DNA of 38,840 nucleotides. It comes from a bacterium. Its GTDB lineage: Bacteria > Patescibacteriota > Saccharimonadia > Saccharimonadales > OMJO01. The notes under the pieces were generated by a model. That model did no database searches and was not told the origin of the DNA. It saw only the letters and a program-made list of their open reading frames with translations. The DNA lies in NCBI GenBank assembly GCA_900299395.1, contig OMJO01000018.1:1-38840 (forward strand), given 5' to 3'. Both the position numbers and the translations under genes were made by a program. Below are positions 24,002 through 30,781 of the stretch, one piece after another; position 1 is the first letter of the stretch, and each line of letters opens with the position of its first letter.

Positions 24002-24247
24002 ATGAACAAGCTCCTGCGTACCATCGTCGTCGCCCTCGGCCTCGGCGCGTTCACCCTCACCCCTGCCCTCGTGGCGCCGGCTTCGGCCGCGGAGGTGAAC
24101 TTCGGTCACTGCATCAGCAGCATCGACCCCAGCCTCAAGCCCTACCAGGCCCCCGGCCAGAACGGCACCGGCCCGCTCACCATCGTGAACGGCAAGGTCC
24201 ACATCCCCGGCGGCTTCAACGGCGCCCAGGGCTGCGCGAAGAGCTAG
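24002..24247 (+). CDS. Small secreted protein of foreign, high-GC composition
   Basis: An 81-aa protein of unknown family. It has a classical signal peptide (MNKLLRTIVVALGLGAFTLTPALVAPASA, cleavage before AE) and a mature part of about 52 residues with two Cys (FGHCISS and QGCAKS), probably one disulfide, and Gly/Pro-rich turns. Codon use is strikingly unlike the neighbours: almost every third position is G or C (CTC, GTC, GCC, ACC), as in actinobacteria. An AAGGA site 8 nt before the ATG and a TTGACA-17-TAAAAT promoter in AT-rich resident DNA suggest it is expressed. Two hairpins follow the stop. Acquisition from a high-GC, possibly actinobacterial host is inferred; an exported peptide or toxin-like role is open. 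Confidence 0.72.
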   Translation: MNKLLRTIVVALGLGAFTLTPALVAPASAAEVNFGHCISSIDPSLKPYQAPGQNGTGPLTIVNGKVHIPGGFNGAQGCAKS

Positions 24248-24416
24248 CGCACGCACCACCCTTTCCGAATCCGGAATCATGGTGGTCGCTGTCGACTATC
24301 ACCGAGGTTCGGAACCTTGTTCGCCGCGGAGATGTGGAGAGTGACGTGGATGACCCCCTTATCGGTCAACCCTTCACTCTCCACTCTCTCGCGGCTTTTT
24401 CTTTTGTAAGAGGGAT
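24248..24416. other. Tail of the GC-rich insert with two inverted repeats
   Basis: This stretch is non-coding. After the stop, ACCACC (24255-24260) pairs with GGTGGT (24281-24286), enclosing TTCCG/CGGAA: a GC-rich hairpin without a T-run, typical of terminators in high-GC bacteria. Further on, GTGGAGAGTGA (24334-24344) and TCACTCTCCAC (24374-24384) form a perfect 11-bp inverted repeat around 29 nt. GC-rich composition ends near 24400. Confidence 0.6.
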
Positions 24417-24464
24417 TGTACCAAGTAAAAAAGCCGTCTCAAGACGGCTCCTTTACTTGGTACA
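24417..24464 (-). terminator. tRNA-Arg terminator inside a 48-bp near-perfect palindrome
   Basis: On the minus strand AGCCGTCT-TG-AGACGGCT is followed by TTTTTT, a good terminator after tRNA-Arg. It lies inside a larger inverted repeat: TGTACCAAGTAAA (24417-24429) and TTTACTTGGTACA (24452-24464) are exact complements, and the right arm includes the tRNA 3' end TGTACCA. Confidence 0.85.
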
Positions 24465-24534
24465 CCCGACAGGATTCGAACCTACGACCTTCGGCTCCGC
24501 AAGCCGACGCTCTATCCAGCTGAGCTACGGGTGC
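24458..24534 (-). tRNA. tRNA-Arg(GCG)
   Basis: A 77-nt tRNA on the minus strand, beginning GCACCCGTAGCTCAGCTGG with an encoded CCA. The acceptor is GCACCCG/CGGGTGT with a G-T first pair and discriminator A; the anticodon arm TCGGC-TTGCGGA-GCCGA gives GCG (CGC arginine codon); the T-arm is GTAGGTTCGAATCCTGT. An A34 anticodon (ACG), usual in bacteria, is not what is seen here. Confidence 0.93.
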
Positions 24535-24621
24535 TCAATAACAGGGGTTATTCTAACACCTTGAGTCATGTATTACCAGTGTTAAATAGGAGGGCTTATC
24601 TGTTAGAATATCGTAGGTTGC

Positions 24622-24712
24622 GGAAGGGTGCAGGAGTGGTTGAACTGGCTTGTCTCGAAAACAAGTGTGCCGTTATGCGGTACCGAGGGTTCGAATCCCT
24701 CCCCTTCCGCCA
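24622..24712 (+). tRNA. tRNA-Ser(CGA)
   Basis: A 91-nt class II tRNA with acceptor GGAAGGG/CCCTTCC, discriminator G and encoded CCA. The anticodon arm CTTGT-CTCGAAA-ACAAG gives CGA (UCG serine). It has a long variable arm, and its T-arm and acceptor are almost the same as in tRNA-Ser(TGA) at 22231. A -10-like TAGAAT (24604-24609) lies 12 nt upstream. Confidence 0.96.
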
Positions 24713-24720
24713 TTATTTCG

Positions 24721-25785
24721 TTATTGTGCGTTGTTTTGTGTCGTCGGCTGCGCTTCTGTCATCGGTTTCGTAGATTTCCAGATAAACCGTAATGCAACTA
24801 GTATAGCAATGCCGCTCACGATGTACCCGATGGTAAATAAGAGTAGTTTTCCAACGTATTGCCCAAGTAATGAATCGGTAGCAGCAAGGAACGATTTTTG
24901 AAATTCGCTGGCCTGCAACGTTTTACCAATACTGCCCGTAGACGACAAGCTACGTCGTAGGAGCCACCCTAACAAAAACGCTATCAGCCCGAGAGTTGCT
25001 CCCACAGTGATCAGTGACACGCCTACGCTTCGTATGCCTTTGCGCCTAGCTTGCACAAAAACAAGGCCCAAACCTGATAAAAGCGCGAGCATGGTAAAGA
25101 CCCACGGTGTGCTTTTAGACAGTCGATAGGCCTTTGGTGCCTGATTCAGCTTATCAAAACTATTCTGTCCCTCGGAATCCTTGGGCAAACTTTGGGCCGA
25201 TAGCACCGTTTGTGGCAGGAAATCTTTATTATTAGTCATCTGGGTTCGGATTTTTTGTTGTTCCGCTGCAATATCAAGGCCTGCTGGGCGGCAAGGGATA
25301 GTAAATGCATCGATCGTGGTTCCTTGTAGTGCCAGAAGTTGTGCTTTGGTACAAACGGGCAGACCACTCACACGTTTGCCGGCAGCATCAACAACACTAT
25401 CTATGAATGCTTGCTTTGCTGGGCCAATGTCGACCTGAAAATCGGGTTGAGCACTTTTTCCATCCAGCCAGTTATAGGTGCCACCAATAATTTGTTCAGA
25501 TGATGTTTCCAAGAATGCTGGAGAAAAAGCCGACTTGGCAGCTTGCTGTACGACCGGGTTGTCGATCGATAGTTCAGTGCCCGTAGAATTTTCAGCGCCT
25601 TTTTTGGCTTGGTTCAGAACTTCATCAACAGCAGTTCCGTACACGTTACTATTTTTCAATGCGTTTTTTATATTAGTCGGTGTACCAAAAACGGCTAGTA
25701 CCGCCAACGACAATGCGACACTAAATAGTGAGAGCTTCAACAATCCTGAACACAACCACACCAGCAATCTTTGCGCGACATTCAT
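24721..25785 (-). CDS. Hypothetical four-helix membrane protein
   Basis: A 354-aa protein of no recognised family. The start is set at ATG 25785 (MNVAQRLLVWLCSG): the -10 TACAAT ends 6 nt before it, while the track start 25926 would place this promoter inside the gene. An N-terminal helix (LLKLSLFSVALSLAVLAVFG, about 10-32) leads to an exported region (about 35-215) with two Cys (LPVCTKAQ and TIPCRPAG). Three more helices follow near the C-terminus (WVFTMLALLSGLGLVFV, SLITVGATLGLIAFLLGWLL, LLFTIGYIVSGIAILVALRF), then a polar tail. The layout of one helix, an external domain and three helices resembles uncharacterised CPR membrane proteins. It is convergent with tRNA-Ser(CGA), 8 nt away. Confidence 0.75.
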   Translation of the reverse strand: MNVAQRLLVWLCSGLLKLSLFSVALSLAVLAVFGTPTNIKNALKNSNVYGTAVDEVLNQAKKGAENSTGTELSIDNPVVQQAAKSAFSPAFLETSSEQIIGGTYNWLDGKSAQPDFQVDIGPAKQAFIDSVVDAAGKRVSGLPVCTKAQLLALQGTTIDAFTIPCRPAGLDIAAEQQKIRTQMTNNKDFLPQTVLSAQSLPKDSEGQNSFDKLNQAPKAYRLSKSTPWVFTMLALLSGLGLVFVQARRKGIRSVGVSLITVGATLGLIAFLLGWLLRRSLSSTGSIGKTLQASEFQKSFLAATDSLLGQYVGKLLLFTIGYIVSGIAILVALRFIWKSTKPMTEAQPTTQNNAQ

Positions 25786-25791
25786 AAGCGT

Positions 25792-25797
25792 ATTGTA
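25792..25797 (-). promoter_or_regulatory. -10 element of a leaderless-type promoter
   Basis: TACAAT on the minus strand lies 6 nt before the ATG at 25785; the -35 is weak. The surrounding GTACAATACGCTTATG is identical to that in front of the gene at 22531. Confidence 0.55.
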
Positions 25798-25852
25798 CGA
25801 CATAATGTTGCTATGCCTTGCATGATTACAAGGACCTTGCCACACTACATGC

Positions 25853-26248
25853 ATGGAAGACAGTATTTTTACCAAAATTATCAAAGGCGAGATTCCATGC
25901 CACAAAATATATGAAGACGAGCACACCTTTGCTTTCCTTGATATTTATCCCATTCAGCCCGGAATGACGTTAGTCGTGACTAAGCACCAGGTTGAAGACT
26001 TTACCCAACTTTCCGCAGAAGAACTCTCAGTACTCATGACGACTGTCCAAAGAGTTGCCAAGCGACTCAAGCAAGTATTTCCTGACAAAAAGCGCATTGG
26101 CGTGCAAATCGAAGGCCTCGATGTTCCCCACGTGCATGTGAAAGTCTTCCCCATCGATACGGGCGCCGAATTCCGAGCTGCACAAGATACTAGCAAAGAT
26201 CCCGACCATGCCGCCTTGGCAGAGATGGCCAAGCGCATCGCGTTTTGA
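25853..26248 (+). CDS. HIT family nucleotide hydrolase
   Basis: A 131-aa histidine-triad protein. The start MEDSIFTKIIKGEIPCHKIYEDEHTFAFLDIYPIQPGMTLVVTKHQVEDF is typical of the HIT/HINT branch that cleaves nucleotide phosphoramidates or dinucleotides. The catalytic motif is DVPHVHVKVFP (His 93, His 95, Lys 97): the first two His of the H-x-H-x-H triad are present, but the third is Lys. The nucleophile, the middle His, is kept. The C-terminus DHAALAEMAKRIAF is family-like. The gene is divergent from the 24721-25785 gene (67-nt gap) and 17 nt upstream of a small membrane protein. No clear ribosome binding site or promoter was found at its ATG. Confidence 0.92.
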   Translation: MEDSIFTKIIKGEIPCHKIYEDEHTFAFLDIYPIQPGMTLVVTKHQVEDFTQLSAEELSVLMTTVQRVAKRLKQVFPDKKRIGVQIEGLDVPHVHVKVFPIDTGAEFRAAQDTSKDPDHAALAEMAKRIAF

Positions 26249-26265
26249 CGTGCTAGTATAAAGAT

Positions 26266-26445
26266 ATGTTTTCAAATGCACTCATTGCTTTCTTAGTCGC
26301 CATTAGTGGAGGCACCTGGATCTACAGCAAGCTCATGAAGCAGACTGGTAACAATACCAAAAACTCGATTATTGGTGCCGCTATTAGTGCGGGCGTCATT
26401 TTTCTCGTGGTGGTGACGCTTGTCGGGATGGTTTCGCATCGCTAG
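26266..26445 (+). CDS. Small two-helix membrane protein (59 aa)
   Basis: An ORF too short for the track: ATG 26266 to TAG 26443-26445, product MFSNALIAFLVAISGGTWIY, then a basic loop (SKLMKQTGNNTKN) and a second helix (SIIGAAISAGVIFLVVVTLVGMV) ending SHR. The two hydrophobic helices around a short cytosolic loop support a real membrane protein. The ATG lies 6 nt after TAGTAT (26254-26259), the leaderless-type arrangement seen in neighbours, and 17 nt after the HIT gene, so it may also be cotranscribed with it. Function is unknown; similar tiny membrane proteins are common in CPR genomes. Confidence 0.65.
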   Translation: MFSNALIAFLVAISGGTWIYSKLMKQTGNNTKNSIIGAAISAGVIFLVVVTLVGMVSHR

Positions 26446-26472
26446 AACTAGCCATTTAGTGCTAGTTTCGTT

Positions 26473-26500
26473 TTGATTTTCACCGTAAAATTAGTACGAT
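26473..26500 (+). promoter_or_regulatory. Leaderless-type promoter of the XRE-HAD gene
   Basis: TTGATT (26473-26478), 16 nt and TACGAT (26495-26500), 7 nt before the ATG at 26508. This placement argues for the second Met (26508) and against the track start at 26499, which overlaps the -10. Confidence 0.6.
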
Positions 26501-26507
26501 GGTACCA

Positions 26508-27356
26508 ATGGACGAGGTAAGTTTAGGACGACGCTTACAAAATGCGCGGAAGCAGGCAGGTTTGACACAACAGGAGCTGTGCCAAAAAGCAGACCTGAGC
26601 TATTCGACGTTGGCCAAGATAGAGCGCGGCGCTATCAAGGCACCCTCAATATTCACCATACAGAGCATTGCTACTGCACTTGGGGTGAGTCTGACCGATC
26701 TTATGGGAGACATTGGCCAGAAACCGGCGGTGAATGCCAAGAAACGCTCGAAAAGCGGCGTACGGTTTGTGTACTTCGACATCAACGGTTGTTTGGTGCG
26801 GTTTTTTCACCGAGCATTTACCAAAATTGCAGAAGAAACTGGCGCCCCTGCTGACATAATTGAATCGACTTTCTGGCACTACAATGACGCAGTCTGCCGG
26901 GGTGAGATGACACTCGAGGAATTTGATCAAATATTTGCCCAACACATAGGAGCGCCGCAGATAGATTGGCAACATTACTATCTGGAGGCAATCGATCCGA
27001 TTACCGAGATGGACGAGCTGCTGCGGTGGGCGGCTGAGAATTATTATGTGGGGCTGCTGAGCAACATTATGCCGGGGTTCATTGAGGCTATGCGCGCTCG
27101 TGAAATTCTGCCAAATGTCGACTACGCGGCAATCGTGGACTCTTCAACAGTAGGGGCGATTAAGCCTGAGCCAGAAATTTACACCATCGCGCAAGAAAAA
27201 GCTGGCGTATCTCCTTCCGAGATACTGCTGGTCGATGATTCTCGTGCTAACCTCATGGCCGCCGAAAAGATGGGTTGGCATGTCCTTTGGTTTGATGATT
27301 ACCGACCAGAAGAATCTGCCGTCAATATTCGTAACGTGTTAGAACCGGAGGCCTAG
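26508..27356 (+). CDS. XRE-type regulator fused to a HAD-superfamily domain
   Basis: A 282-aa protein. Residues 1-66 form a helix-turn-helix of the XRE/Cro type (LGRRLQNARKQAGLTQQELCQKADLSYSTLAKIERG). After a basic linker (KKRSKS), residues 85-282 form a HAD-like hydrolase: motif I FDINGCLV (Asp 91, Asn 93), motif II LLSN (about 183-186), motif III KPEPEIY (Lys 219) and motif IV LLVDDSRANLMAAEKMGW (Asp 243-244). The usual DxD of phosphatases is DxN here, removing the general acid/base, so it may bind a phosphorylated ligand rather than hydrolyse it, or act as another HAD type. It is inferred to be a ligand-sensing transcription factor. The 3' end overlaps valS by 4 nt. Confidence 0.85.
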   Translation: MDEVSLGRRLQNARKQAGLTQQELCQKADLSYSTLAKIERGAIKAPSIFTIQSIATALGVSLTDLMGDIGQKPAVNAKKRSKSGVRFVYFDINGCLVRFFHRAFTKIAEETGAPADIIESTFWHYNDAVCRGEMTLEEFDQIFAQHIGAPQIDWQHYYLEAIDPITEMDELLRWAAENYYVGLLSNIMPGFIEAMRAREILPNVDYAAIVDSSTVGAIKPEPEIYTIAQEKAGVSPSEILLVDDSRANLMAAEKMGWHVLWFDDYRPEESAVNIRNVLEPEA

Positions 27357-29920
27357 CCAGCAAAACGCTGGTATTCAGCTTCCAGTTTTTCTAAGAGTGC
27401 CCGTGCGGTCTCCAGTTGTTGCTTACTCTGTTCAACGATTTCTTTCGGTGCATTTTGGACGTAGGACTTGTTGCCCAAGCGGGTCTCAAGCTGTTTGACG
27501 GCCTTCCCCTGCTCTGCACGTTTAGTGTCGAGCTGTTTCAAGAAATCCTTGGCAGTTTGCGCATCGACATCAAGCCATGCTTTGTGTTTTGTGCTGGTGA
27601 GGTTGAGGCCACTACCGGCCTGGACCGATGACACCCCATCAAGCCTTGTGAGAGACTGTATGAGCTTGGCGTAGCGGTCGATGAAGGTATCTTCAGTGTG
27701 GTACAGGTTTAAATTACGTCGTTTGATGCTTGCCTGGATGTATCGTATCTCTTCGACGATGGCTTTTACTTCTTCGAACTCTTTGGCGAGGTCGTAGGAG
27801 TCGTTGTTGGCCTTTGGCCATTCGCTGGTAATAAGCAGTGCATTCTCGTTGTCACCACTTAGCGTTTGCCAAATCGTCTCTGTTACAAATGGCGCAAAGG
27901 GGTGCGCGAGTTTCAGAATAGTTTCGAGTCCATAGTTGAGCACTGATTGGTTAGGCTCAAGTTTTGAAGCCTCGATGTACCAGTCGGCAAAGTCATCCCA
28001 TAGCAAATGGTAAATAGAATCAAAAGCTTCAGCGAACCGGTAATTGTTCAAATCCTCACTAACATCTCTGATAGAACGTTGTAATTTACTCAATAGCCAT
28101 TCATCGGCAGCTGTTTTGGGCTTAGGTTTTTGACCAAAAGCAAAGCTGTCCCCTACCTTATCTTCGATAAACCGCGCGACGTTCCATAGCTTGTTACAGA
28201 AATTACGAGCGTCTTCTACTTTGCGCGTATCATAACCACGGTTGATGGCGGGAGCACGGCTGGCTATAACGCCCATCCGTAATGCGTCCGATCCATAGAG
28301 GGATATGACAGGTTGCGGGTCGACGACATTGCCAATAGACTTACTCATTTTTGATCCGTCTTCGGCCAGCACGTAGCCGTGCACGTATACTTCTTTGAAT
28401 GGCACCTTCCCTGTCACGTATACGCCGAGCATAATCATACGACAGACCCATTGGTAGAGTATTTCCCCACCTGTTTCCATCAGACTGAGGGGGTAGAAAT
28501 CCTTGAAGGCTTCACCTTCTGGAAAGTCGAGCGTAACAAAGGGCCACTGACCACTAGAGAACCACGTGTCGAATACATCTGGGTCACGGTGGTAGGTCTT
28601 GTTGTTCACTTTGATAATTTCTTGGTCAACCTGTTCATCGTAAATCCAGTCGTCAGGGTCATTGATATTCTGAAATGCCGGAATTGGTATACCCCAAGCG
28701 ATCTGTCGACTTATGTTCCAGTCTCGTATGTTTTTGAGGTAGGCAATGCACTGTTCCAATTTGGCGGCCGGATAAAACGTGATTTCCCCTGCTCTGAGCG
28801 CCTTAATGGCAGCTGTAGCCAGCGGTTTCATATCAACAAACCATTGATCGCGTAGCAGTGGTTGGATGACGTTACCACACTTGTAACAGTGCCCGACACT
28901 GTGGGTATAGTCTTCTGTTTTGGTCAAAAAGCCCAATTCTTCCAGATCCTCCACTACGAGCTGGCGGGCAGTCATCACGTCTTTGCCGCGATATTCTTCG
29001 GGCACATGCTCGGTCATTTTGCCTTCGTGGTCGATAACAGATATAAAGGGCAGATCATGGCGTGCGGCCATCTCGTAGTCGTTTGGGTCGTGGGCAGGCG
29101 TTACTTTGACGGCTCCTGTACCAAATTCCATTTCAACAAATTCATCAGCAATAATCGGAATGTCACGATTTGTCAGGGGTAAACGCACGGTTTTACCAAT
29201 AAGACTGGTATAGCGTTTATCTTTCGGGTTTACGGCGACAGCCGTATCACCCAACAGAGTTTCTGGTCGAGTGGTGGCGACCGTAATGGTAGCGCTACCA
29301 TCAGTAAGTGGGTATTTGATGTGCCATAAATGCCCCGACACTTCTTTGTAGACGACCTCGATATCAGAGAACGATGTACCGTGGAACGTACAGAAGTTTA
29401 CCAGACGTTCACCTCTGTAAATGAGCTTGTCATCCCACATCTTCTTAAACGTTCCGTAAGCAGTTTTAACCACTTTTTCATCAAGGGTAAACGTAAAGCG
29501 TTCCCAGTCACAACTCACGCCCATTGCTCGCATTTGTACACCAAAATTGGTCTTGTTGAGCTGCACAAAGTCCCATACCTGTTTGTATAACTCCTCTCGA
29601 GTGAAATCAAAACGAGTTTTACCCTCTGCGTTGAGCTTCTTTTCGTAGACAACCCATGTTTCAAAACCGGCATGATCGGCACCGGGTAGCAGAAGCGTCG
29701 CCTTCCCTGTCATGCGATGGTAGCGAGCAGCAATGTCTTCTAGTGCCGCAGTGAGCTCGTAGCCAATATGAAGGTTAGCATTGGCATTTGGCGGCGGCAT
29801 GACGATGCTGTAGGTGCCTTCCCCGCCCCTGTTTTTGGGCACAAAAGCTTTACTACGCTCCCAGAGGGCATAAATGTCTTTTTCATATTTGTCTGGTTCG
29901 TAAGCTTTCGAAAGTTTCAA
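27353..29920 (-). CDS. valS: Valyl-tRNA synthetase
   Basis: An 855-aa class I synthetase that charges tRNA-Val and edits threonine. Class I signatures are present: PPPNANANLHIGYE (HIGH-type at 51-54) and GSKMSKSIGN (KMSKS at about 524-528). The editing (CP1) domain lies between, with ATTRPETLLGDTAVAVNP. A C-terminal coiled coil (about 790-855, KRAEQGKAVKQLETRLGNKSYVQNAPKEIVEQSKQQLE) is typical of ValRS tRNA-binding arms. The start is TTG at 29920; MKLSKAYEPDKYEKDIYALWE fits the family and no ATG lies nearby. A cysteine pair (HCYKCGNVIQP) marks the zinc-like site of the bacterial subtype. It is convergent with the XRE-HAD gene. Confidence 0.97.
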   Translation of the reverse strand: MKLSKAYEPDKYEKDIYALWERSKAFVPKNRGGEGTYSIVMPPPNANANLHIGYELTAALEDIAARYHRMTGKATLLLPGADHAGFETWVVYEKKLNAEGKTRFDFTREELYKQVWDFVQLNKTNFGVQMRAMGVSCDWERFTFTLDEKVVKTAYGTFKKMWDDKLIYRGERLVNFCTFHGTSFSDIEVVYKEVSGHLWHIKYPLTDGSATITVATTRPETLLGDTAVAVNPKDKRYTSLIGKTVRLPLTNRDIPIIADEFVEMEFGTGAVKVTPAHDPNDYEMAARHDLPFISVIDHEGKMTEHVPEEYRGKDVMTARQLVVEDLEELGFLTKTEDYTHSVGHCYKCGNVIQPLLRDQWFVDMKPLATAAIKALRAGEITFYPAAKLEQCIAYLKNIRDWNISRQIAWGIPIPAFQNINDPDDWIYDEQVDQEIIKVNNKTYHRDPDVFDTWFSSGQWPFVTLDFPEGEAFKDFYPLSLMETGGEILYQWVCRMIMLGVYVTGKVPFKEVYVHGYVLAEDGSKMSKSIGNVVDPQPVISLYGSDALRMGVIASRAPAINRGYDTRKVEDARNFCNKLWNVARFIEDKVGDSFAFGQKPKPKTAADEWLLSKLQRSIRDVSEDLNNYRFAEAFDSIYHLLWDDFADWYIEASKLEPNQSVLNYGLETILKLAHPFAPFVTETIWQTLSGDNENALLITSEWPKANNDSYDLAKEFEEVKAIVEEIRYIQASIKRRNLNLYHTEDTFIDRYAKLIQSLTRLDGVSSVQAGSGLNLTSTKHKAWLDVDAQTAKDFLKQLDTKRAEQGKAVKQLETRLGNKSYVQNAPKEIVEQSKQQLETARALLEKLEAEYQRFAG

Positions 29921-29951
29921 TGTCTACTCTTCCCTGCCAGTAATCACACTT

Positions 29952-29981
29952 ATCATATCACCTCTGATACTACACTGCCAA
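29952..29981 (-). promoter_or_regulatory. Promoter of valS
   Basis: On the minus strand TTGGCA (29976-29981), 18 nt and TATGAT (29952-29957) precede the TTG start of valS. The leader is about 25 nt and contains AGGGAAG. Confidence 0.65.
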
Positions 29982-29989
29982 TCATCTGT

Positions 29990-30039
29990 TATTTTTCATG
30001 TGAAAAATACAAAAAATACACAAGATTTTCATATGAAAA
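29990..30039. promoter_or_regulatory. Tandem palindromic operators TTTTCATRTGAAAA
   Basis: Two near-identical palindromes lie in the 281-nt gap between divergent valS and the 30202 gene: TTTTCATGTGAAAA (29993-30006, with flanks extending it to TATTTTTCA-TG-TGAAAAATA) and TTTTCATATGAAAA (30026-30039). Their centres are 33 bp apart, about three DNA turns, so dimers would sit on the same face. They lie directly upstream of the valS -35. Confidence 0.6.
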
Positions 30040-30163
30040 CCCTCTGTACTTCCCTTCACCGATTACCTTTGTTCCCAACGTGCGGCCGGCATGGGCTTGC
30101 TGGCGGTACCGTCTGTTTGTTTTACTCCCCAAGCATAAGCTATTTTTAACAGGGGGTGCAATA

Positions 30164-30192
30164 TTGACAAAACACAAGCAAATTGGTATGAT
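30164..30192 (+). promoter_or_regulatory. Consensus promoter of the 30202 gene
   Basis: A perfect TTGACA (30164-30169), 17 nt, then TGG-TATGAT (30187-30192, extended -10). The ATG at 30202 is 9 nt downstream, so the transcript would have a leader of only a few bases. Confidence 0.8.
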
Positions 30193-30201
30193 AATCAGAC
30201 G

Positions 30202-30780
30202 ATGGCCTCTACAGAAATTCAGTCGAAGCAAGAACACGAGCCAGAAGGTTTGCCAGTAGTTCGTGTCCGTTCGACTGGAGAGTGGGCAGGCTTTGAGACG
30301 GGGTACGTACTCCAAGCTATTACTGAAGAAGTTGAAAAAATCAAAGCTGCGCGCGGATTGGCAACCGAGGAAGTATTGGTGAGTGGGGTAGACGCTTCAA
30401 CCCTCGAAGCCGATGGTGGATTTCAAGGACGTAAACAGCGGGTCATTAACGCTGTCCCTCTTGGTGAATTACCGGCAATCATGACTCACACCAATGGCGA
30501 CGGTAGGGCAGATACCCGCAACCCGTGGAGCTTTGCGACGGAAGGTACCGGAGACCCAGGCCTTGTCCTGCTGGATAGGCGACAACTTATGCACGCCGAA
30601 GACCATCCTGATTTTAGAGCTCACTATGAACAGGGTGCACCGCTGCCCGAAGACTTGGATGATAGTCGTCCCGACGACATGTGGGTTACGCCAGATGATG
30701 GTCCGCTTGATGCACCACAAAATCACGCGGTTGTTGCAGTATTGCACTTTGAAAGCAACCAGCCAGACGGCCCGTATTAG
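30202..30780 (+). CDS. Hypothetical acidic protein
   Basis: A 192-aa soluble, acidic protein of no recognised family, with no signal peptide or membrane helix. It opens with a polar segment (MASTEIQSKQEHEPEGLP), followed by a helical part (FETGYVLQAITEEVEKIKAARGLATEEVLVSGVD) and strand-like segments (RQRVINAVPLGELPAIM is approximate; DPGLVLLDRRQLM; HAVVAVLHFESN), then an Asp/Pro-rich region (DLDDSRPDDMWVTPDDGPLD). It has a consensus promoter ending 9 nt before the ATG. It ends 1 nt before the convergent tsaD. Composition is like the neighbouring chromosomal genes, so it seems resident; it may be lineage-specific. Confidence 0.7.
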   Translation: MASTEIQSKQEHEPEGLPVVRVRSTGEWAGFETGYVLQAITEEVEKIKAARGLATEEVLVSGVDASTLEADGGFQGRKQRVINAVPLGELPAIMTHTNGDGRADTRNPWSFATEGTGDPGLVLLDRRQLMHAEDHPDFRAHYEQGAPLPEDLDDSRPDDMWVTPDDGPLDAPQNHAVVAVLHFESNQPDGPY

Positions 30781-30781
30781 G

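Noticed and set aside
23968-24564. 198-aa plus-strand ORF and the 121-aa minus ORF (23915-24280)
   Set aside because: Both are shadow frames of the GC-rich secreted-protein gene; the 198-aa ORF also runs through a tRNA gene and terminator, and its Pro/Arg-rich product is what a shifted frame of GC-rich DNA gives.
28379-28855. 158-aa plus-strand ORF inside valS
   Set aside because: Antisense shadow of the conserved valS catalytic region.
29989-30315. 108-aa minus-strand ORF
   Set aside because: It crosses the consensus promoter and start of the 30202 gene and the palindromes; composition is not protein-like.
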